64,000 nucleotides of DNA, taken from contig JAKLTH010000297.1 in NCBI GenBank assembly GCA_025175895.1, positions 248,001 to 312,000 on the forward strand, read 5' to 3'. The notes below the pieces were generated by a model that saw nothing but the letters and a program-made list of their open reading frames with translations, had not been told where the DNA came from and searched no databases. This stretch comes from Wurfbainia villosa. Lineage: Eukaryota > Streptophyta > Magnoliopsida > Zingiberales > Zingiberaceae. Shown here one piece after another: positions 58,001 through 64,000 of this stretch. Position 1 is the stretch's first letter; the number at the start of each line of letters is the position of its first letter. The translations under genes were made by a program, and so were the position numbers.

Positions 58001-58900
58001 ACAAAATTTATCATATTATTTAATGGTGAAATTGAAGAACTTTGATTGTCATAAAAAAAAAATTGTCATATTATTCTCATCTAAGCATCAAAATTTCCCA
58101 CCTATAAATATGATATAGGTGGATACTAAATTTCAACCCAAGAATTTTGAATTTGAATAACTAGATACTAAATAGAAAAAAATATTAATTACAAAATCGG
58201 AGTTGGATCACATGTCTAGCAGAGTTTGATCTAGGTGATTAATTGCAAAAGAACTTTAGTTCATTCACATGATTAATTGTAGTCAAATAAGATTTGATCT
58301 AGCGTCCCAACAATAAAATTTTGCAATATGAGTACAAATTTGATGAGTTTGACATATCAAAAGGACAAAGTTATTTGAATGAATTTTAAGTGTTAGATGA
58401 CTAATAGATCAACAAAATTGAATGAATATTAGGCAAGACATATATGACTTTGTGAATCAAATAGGTCAAATGGTTAGAACTTAGAATATCTATCAAATAT
58501 ATAGAAATCAAGTAGGTCAAATACAATGTGTAGGGTTAGATGATTAGATGTTCTTGTAGACCAAATGGTACAATATAATGTTAACGAGCAAAATTTAAAT
58601 GTTCCTAAAATGTCCTAGTACTTGATGTTTAAATCTCTTTTCATGGGGACTTGAAAGCAAGGTAGTAATAGGTATTCTATCGATCGTTGATTTCAAGTTT
58701 ACTTAGATGCATAAATAGATATGGATAAATATATTGCAAGACAAATTAACTCAAATGGTTTACTAGATAAATCATATAATTATCATCTAACAATTAAAAA
58801 AATCCTAAATTTATAATCTAAATATCTAATCATAATAATAATACTAAAATTATCATTATTTTTTTTTTTAAATCTGGAAGAATCGCTCGAGCACCGGAGG
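58001..58900. other. CACTA 5' non-coding region
   Basis: Strongly AT-rich, no frame of note. It lies between the TNP2 start and the GA-rich segment; probably 5' untranslated or intron sequence of the transposase gene. Confidence 0.4.
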
Positions 58901-59290
58901 AGCGAAGAAAATCGTAATGGCAAAGCATCGAAGGAGCAAGAAAATTCGTCAGAGGCTGAGCCGAAGAGGAGAAGGGAAAAAATCGCTTGGGTTATCAATA
59001 GGGGGAAATGTCATCGGAGGCAGAGAGGAAAGCAAGATAGGAAATATCATCGGAGATGGAGAGGAGAGCCGGCCGAGAAATTCATCAGAAGTGGAAGCGG
59101 AGAAAGAGGAAAATCGTCTGGGTGATCGATTGGATGAGGAAATATCACCAAAGTCTGAGAGGAGAGCATGCTAAGAAATGTCGCTGGAGCTGAAGAGGAG
59201 AGCAAGATCGTCGGAGGCAGAGAGGAGAGTAGGCCAAGAAATTCACCGGAGGCGCGGAGGCGGAGAAAAGGGATCGAAAAAACTTAGGGA
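58901..59290 (+). repeat. GA-rich degenerate repeat in the CACTA 5' region
   Basis: About six imperfect copies of a ~45-50-bp unit around TCATCGGAGATGGAGAGGAG. Plus-strand frame 58917-59174 is open, but its repeated Glu/Arg/Ser content follows from the purine repeat and I do not call it a gene. Confidence 0.5.
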
Positions 59291-59309
59291 TCAGGGTGGG
59301 GAGATTTTT

Positions 59310-59489
59310 TTTTATCGAATGTTAGTGACGAATTGAGTTAGCTTAATCGCTAATATATATAAATAGTATCGACGATATATTTTTATTCGTCATTAATAAA
59401 TAGAAATAAGTTAATAATCAATATAGCGACTAATTATTAAATGGTCGCTCTAAAAAATCATCGTTATTTTATTAATTTTTTTTACAGTG
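59310..59489 (-). repeat. CACTA terminus and subterminal repeats
   Basis: Minus-strand end CACTGTAAAAAAAATTAATA. Inward, in both orientations, come short variants of GCGACTA, TTCGTCA and TCGTCGATA (seven or so between 59320 and 59455), the sort of subterminal motif that CACTA proteins bind. Confidence 0.75.
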
Positions 59490-62000
59490 GCTACTTGTAC
59501 TCTCGTCCACGATATGCATGCAGCGTTGATTTGCAAGCCTCGCCACAATCCACTGTACCGATCGATCAAAACTCTCACTGAAAAAACATAGCTAAGTCTT
59601 TCTGGCAGATTCCAACTCTTTGGTTGGGCATTCACCTTCTTTACTTATGTTACGACAAAGGATTTAATTACGAGGATGGCAATCCAATCATCGGCTACTT
59701 TTCCTTGCCTAATTGTGGCGATCGAAGATAGGCTTTGTCTGTCTCTACGATGATGTCGCGATGATTAAGATACGATAGCATTTATAGAAATAGTATAGGT
59801 CGATTATGAAAAAGGTCTAAAATTCTTTTCTAGATTTAAATGATCTCTACGTGTCTTGACTTTTGATCATCACATCAAAATTTATAGAATCCTTTATAAT
59901 TTATCTCTTTCATAATGATTATAAAATAGATCAGTAGAGATTAATTGATGGTTCCAATCTTTTTACAGTGCAGAAGACAGACTTGGCCTCCTCAAACGTG
60001 TGCTCCATCACGGCCATTGCCTAGAGCGCATGCATGATGGTACGTCGCTCTAGGCGGAGTCCCTAATTAATTACCTGAACAAAAGAATGACCACCGAACA
60101 AATTAAACAGACATATCATAAAAAAATTTTATATGCAGAATGAATTTCTCACGCTATCATACATAGTAAAGATAAGTTAATCTAATTAACGAGTAGGATT
60201 AGCAATTCATAAAAAAAAAACATATTTAATACATTGGACAAGTCAGGAGATGCTCACATGTATTGATTGATCCCATCCTTGTTGTTTTGCATTGTGCTCT
60301 ACCAAGGTATTCCATCAAAGATAAAATAATAATAGTAGTAATATTGAAAAAATATGCCCCAAAAGGAAAAGGTTAATTTCTTAACTTTCAGATAAGGAAA
60401 GGAAAAGAAAATTAACTTTTTTTTTTGTTTTTTTTTTTGAAGAAGCTAGTGTTTTAGATTTTTTAATTATGGAGGAAGAGTGAAAACGTTCCTTTTTATT
60501 TTTGACCTTGATTTTAAGCAAATAAAGAAAAATACAATAAAAAATTATTTTAAAGAATAATAAAAATAAATGTATACATACATTAAAACTTTTAAATATT
60601 TAGTAAACGAGTATAATACCTACACATTTTGCACTGATATTTTGCATTATTTAAGATATAATAAATATTAATTATATTTAAGTATTAGATTAATAAATTT
60701 AGTGTAATGTCGTAATATGCACGATATATAACTAATACGCTCATTATATAATATAGCATTACTGTTAATTAGTTTCTTCAAATTTGTTATCCAAATTGCA
60801 TAACTTGCCCAATACGTACGATGTCATTAAAAATAATAATAATAATAATAAACAAGACAAAATTAATGCTTATAAATATTGCCTTAATTAATTATACTTC
60901 CATAATAATAATAATAATAAACTTATAATTGTCTTCTTTCTAAATTCTAATACACATTCCCAGCAGCTGTCAATCAGTATCGATCATCTCCTTTAATTAG
61001 TTTAAGTAACGAATCGTAGGAAAAAAGAATTATATGTTAGAATTCATTAGTTGATGGATCCTTTAATCACTAAAGCTAATGTCGATTTAATTTTCAACCT
61101 ACAAAGCGATCAGAATGTAAGACAGATTTCTAAAATTTACAGCATGTAGAGCGACGAATTCTTGAGCTATTTCAGAATAATACCTGGTAAAAACTTACGT
61201 TGAAGAATTTGAAGTAGCTAGAGAAATGAACTGGTGCTGAGCTCCCCGCTATCTATCTCCTCAAGCGATGCGAGTATCGCTATCAAGATAAGCGACTTAA
61301 ATTCGAACTCACCGCCCCCTGTGTTGGAAGGAGGTCGCAGAGCATCTGGAAGGCGAGCAATTTAATTTCCAGCAGCGGCGATGAACGTACGTCATGATAA
61401 TGTTAGAGGTCGACCCTGCACATGCATGCAGAGACGGTAAATCTTCATTAAAGTTGGTTCGACAAAAAAGTAACACTTCTGTCAAACTGGATATATACCC
61501 ATTTGTTACACTCGATTCCAGTGTTTCTAAAGCCAGACTGAACAGGATGGATCAATCAGTTAGACTGGAAAATGGGAAGAGGAGGTCAATCTACTAGTTT
61601 TGGTCGAATAATGGAACCATCACTTAAAGTTTTTAAGTACAATTGCAGAAAGACATGTTTCGTATTATAATACCAGATGTAAATAAATTTCATAGGTTAT
61701 ATATGAGGTATCATTCACTCTGACTCTGGCAAACTACATGTTTATGCCACTCATTTGCTTTTACAGAGAGAATCACATATATATATATATTTGCTTTATA
61801 AATTAAATGAAATGAATCGATAAGATACAGTAGAAAATATCACCAAAACAGATGCAGATGCAAAGCTGAAAGCAGAATGTAGAGGTCGAGTGGATGCGAT
61901 CTCTTCAAATGGTCGTTTCAAGGTGAATCCTGAATCCAAGCTCATTTGCTAATTGTTAGAAAGGTGTGAGCCTTTTATCTCCTCTTTTATTTTATTGAAT
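59490..62000. other. AT-rich intergenic region
   Basis: No gene recognised. Visible features: a T-rich run at about 60416-60440, (AAT)n microsatellites at about 60829-60850 and 60902-60919, and (AT)n at about 61773-61788. The 67-codon frame at 61394 has no recognisable domain and no supporting context. Confidence 0.5.
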
Positions 62001-62779
62001 TTTCATTCCGCGAATTTAATACAAATGTGTGATCCTTGATCTCCTCTTTTACTTATTTATGTAATTGAGATTTTCCCATGCAATTGAATGGATAGATCTA
62101 ACTAATACAGAAGCAATTTTGCCAAGATCGGAGAGACAGAATGATCGATATTCATAACATTTGGCCGGCGAAAGGGAGGGCGGAGAAACGGAGAAGGCGA
62201 AAGGGAAAGCGAAGCCATGGTGTTCTCCCGAGGACACTTTTGTGAAGAGGGGAGGAGTCAGCGGACTCGCTCGATCTCGATCGCGCTTTCTTCCGCCGAC
62301 GAGTCGAACACTGCGACGGCCGCAAAAGCAGTGGTTTAGTGGCCTCGCTAATGGACCATTCTTTTGCCCTCACTAATCAACCTTCTCCGTGAACGGATTT
62401 CCACTAGACGGGCCCCACATTGATGGTAGCGGTTACGTCGTGGGTAGGGTAATAGATGGCGTAACAAGTTCGCAGGCTTTCCTTGTATTCTCTTGCTTGC
62501 TTCATTTGCCGTAGTTGGCCGCGCTTCTTCCGCAGCTTCTCCTCCTTTCTAGTCCATCGATTCTTCCGGTGAGGATTAGGGTTTCGTATTCCTGTCGAGT
62601 TTTCATAGCAGAGCGAGCCAGATTCGTTTCTGAGTTGGCGATTTAGAGGGTGGGAGTCGATACACCGATCCAACCGCGGAGGGTGGTTGACTTGTCGTGA
62701 TATCGGCGATCGGAAGATTTCTCCTTTGGTAACTGTCCGTAGCTGGGCTAGCGATGCATTAGGAGTCGCGCCCTGAGAG
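62001..62779 (+). promoter_or_regulatory. Probable promoter and 5' UTR of the CASP-like gene
   Basis: GC content rises sharply from about 62160, typical of the start of a plant housekeeping-type gene. There is CT-rich DNA at 62500-62560 (GCTTCTTCCGCAGCTTCTCC), which could surround the transcription start. No TATA box at a convincing distance. A two-codon upstream ORF (ATG CAT TAG) sits at 62754-62762, 17 bases before the main ATG. The minus-strand frame 62404-62871 over this region is a shadow. Confidence 0.5.
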
Positions 62780-62991
62780 ATGTCGGTGAGCCGACCGGCG
62801 GTGCACCCTGTGGAGGCGCCGCCTCTAACCGATGCGGCGGAGAACCCACCGAGGGTGAGGATGAAAGACATCCAGGGTATGCCGGGGACCCCTGGCGGCC
62901 TCGCTCTGCGTTTGGTTCAGTTTGTGTTCGCTGTTACTGCGCTTGGCGTCATGGTTTCCTACACCGATTTCACCTCTATCACTGCCTTCAG
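62780..62991 (+). CDS. CASP-like protein (CASPL5-type), first exon
   Basis: ATG at 62780. 70 codons plus two bases, ending at a CAG/GTTATC donor (62991/62992). The protein begins MSVSRPAVHPVEAPP, has NPPRVRMKD and GMPGTPGGLALRL, then the first membrane segment (RLVQFVFAVTALGVMVSYTDF) and ends SITAFR. This is the conserved N-terminus of the CASPL5 branch of Casparian-strip-membrane-protein-like four-TM proteins, where the first exon also ends at AFR/YLVA. Relatives sit in the plasma membrane; the function of this branch is poorly known. Exon 2 is not found before 64000, so the gene runs off the window. Upstream frames carry no other start that keeps this N-terminus. Confidence 0.85.
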
Positions 62992-64000
62992 GTTATCCTT
63001 CTTATTTCTTTCCCTTAATTTTGGCCGATCGATTTCTTGGAACCGACACCTCTGTTACCTTGACGGACGCTTAAGTCGTGTTTTCGACTATCTTGTTCTC
63101 TTGCAACTGATTCTGTGAGATTTTGGAATCAATATCTTGTTTTTTGTTATGAATTTCTAGGAGCAACTTGAGAAGTTTGTTCCTGTTATTCTGGTTAGAG
63201 AAATGTAATAAAGTAACACATCTGAATTTTACTGAGTGAAGAAATGTTTTGGGTAGATATGTTTCTTGCAATTTAAAAGAATACATCTTTCATGCCAGGT
63301 TAAGGGCCTTTTTGTTTTCTTCCTTCCCTTGCAGAAAGGGGAGCTTTGAAGTGATGATAAAATTGTTATCACGTGACTTAAAGGTCATGAGTTTGAGTCA
63401 TGAAAATAATCTCTTACAAAGTAAAATAAGACTACGTACAATAAACCCTTTTCAAAATGCCTCATTGATAGGAGCTTCATGCGCCACGTTGCCCTTTTTG
63501 TTAGCGTTGGATGAGTGGAAATGTTGGGCTTAAACAAAAGGTTATTTGATTGAGTATAGTATAGTTCATTTACTATACTTGACTTGTATTCAATTGGCGT
63601 TAGCTAAAGGATTTGATAACAACAACTAAGTATTTATCTCAGTAAATGGAGTCAGTTATATAGTTCCCCTTACACTATTGGGCTCGATCCCTAGTATATT
63701 ATCATTTATATAAAAAAAATTAGTCTATTGCATGAAACTCTCGCTGATGTGGGATCTCAAAGAAGGATTTACTATATGCAACTTTATCTTATTTTGCAAG
63801 AGACTATTTCCATGATTCAAATTTGTGACCTTCAGGTCACACTACAAATTATGTCAGAGTTTAAATAAATTTTATCTTGTATTATTATTGCTTTTCTTCC
63901 TCAATTAATATGTTATTTATTATGGTTTCATATCGTCTAATTAGAATATTTATCGGTCACCTATGGTGCATTATAAGTACATGTTCATAACATTCTAAAC
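62992..64000 (+). other. First intron of the CASP-like gene (incomplete)
   Basis: GTTATCCTTC donor; AT- and T-rich as in plant introns. It carries a degenerate SINE at about 63350-63502. No sequence resembling the next CASPL5 exon (YLVAA) is seen. The short frames here are chance. Confidence 0.65.
63350..63502 (+). mobile_element. Degenerate Au-like SINE in the intron
   Basis: A B-box-like GGTCATGAGTTTGAGTCAT (63383-63401), then AATCTCTTACAAAGTAAAAT, AAGACTACGTACAATAAACC, and TAGGAGCTTCATGCGCCACG followed by TTGCCCTTTTTG. The order matches the plant Au SINE layout (GGTTCGAGTC box, CTGCGTACAATAGACCC, GGGAGCTT-TGCACC, GCCCTTT end). About 20-25 percent diverged by eye. A-box sequence is weak. 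Confidence 0.65.

Larger units (their letters stand above)
54876..59489 (-). mobile_element. CACTA (En/Spm) transposon, 5' part
   Basis: The terminus at 59485-59489 reads CACTG on minus, followed by a subterminal region rich in short GCGAC/TCGTC-type motifs. Then a GA-rich segment, TNP2 transposase (58000-56200), DUF4218-like (56180-55640) and DUF4216-like (55140-54876) segments, all minus and full of stops. It is cut at 54876 by Copia E. Bases after the end are GCT, a candidate 3-bp target duplication; the other end is out of view. Confidence 0.85.

Noticed and set aside
62404..62871. 155-codon minus-strand ORF over the CASP-like 5' region
   Set aside because: It overlaps the well-supported CASPL5-like exon in antisense; the GC-rich sequence makes chance ORFs likely, and no domain is seen.

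Overview
The window is a block of plant nuclear DNA that is almost entirely transposable elements, with the first exon of one ordinary plant gene at its right edge. Evidence for a flowering plant: LTR retrotransposons whose primer-binding sites match initiator tRNA-Met (TGGTATCAGAGC), a Del/Tekay-type chromovirus integrase with chromodomain, SIRE-type Copia reverse transcriptase, a CACTA (En/Spm) transposase, a TRIM, an Au-like SINE, and a CASP-like (CASPL5-type) membrane protein exon. A monocot is likely, but the species cannot be told from the sequence.

The layout is a set of nested insertions. The oldest layer I can see is a CACTA element on the minus strand. Its 5' end is at 59489, its TNP2 transposase, DUF4218-like and DUF4216-like parts lie at 54876-58000, and a second-ORF (Transposase_24-like) remnant lies at 230-833. 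About 54 kb of retrotransposons now separates the two parts. From left to right that insert holds: (1) 834-22744, a tandem array of a Ty3/gypsy element on the minus strand with four LTRs of about 2.9-3.05 kb and four copies of a short (~2.7-2.9 kb) internal region, neighbouring units sharing one LTR; (2) 22745-54875, a Copia element E on the minus strand whose 3' LTR is truncated where it meets the array. E is split in its integrase region by (3) element A, 27113-50446, plus strand, 5-bp target duplication TGATT. A is a gag-only SIRE-like element. A in turn holds D (27738-29672, TAAGG) in its 5' LTR, C (31494-38211, AGCAT) in its gag gene, and B (43589-49372, CAATG) in its 3' LTR.

Almost every protein-coding stretch is broken. 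The gypsy internal region has only a 163-codon gag-like ORF and an integrase-chromodomain segment; protease, reverse transcriptase and RNase H are missing from every copy. A and C are sister elements with gag but no pol. A also carries about 2.1 kb that C lacks, including a roughly 240-270 codon ORF unlike gag or pol. B is a rearranged SIRE pol fragment: a large LTR palindrome lies on its left and a TRIM on its right.

59490-62000 is AT-rich intergenic DNA. A GC-rich promoter/5' UTR follows, then a CASPL5-like first exon on the plus strand (62780-62991), whose intron runs to the window end and carries a degenerate SINE. Nothing resembles a bacterial operon, a CRISPR array, an rRNA or a functional tRNA gene. 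The least ordinary items are the copia-like-gag/chromovirus-integrase element, the extra ORF in A, and the B composite, which has unlike ends but a perfect target duplication.
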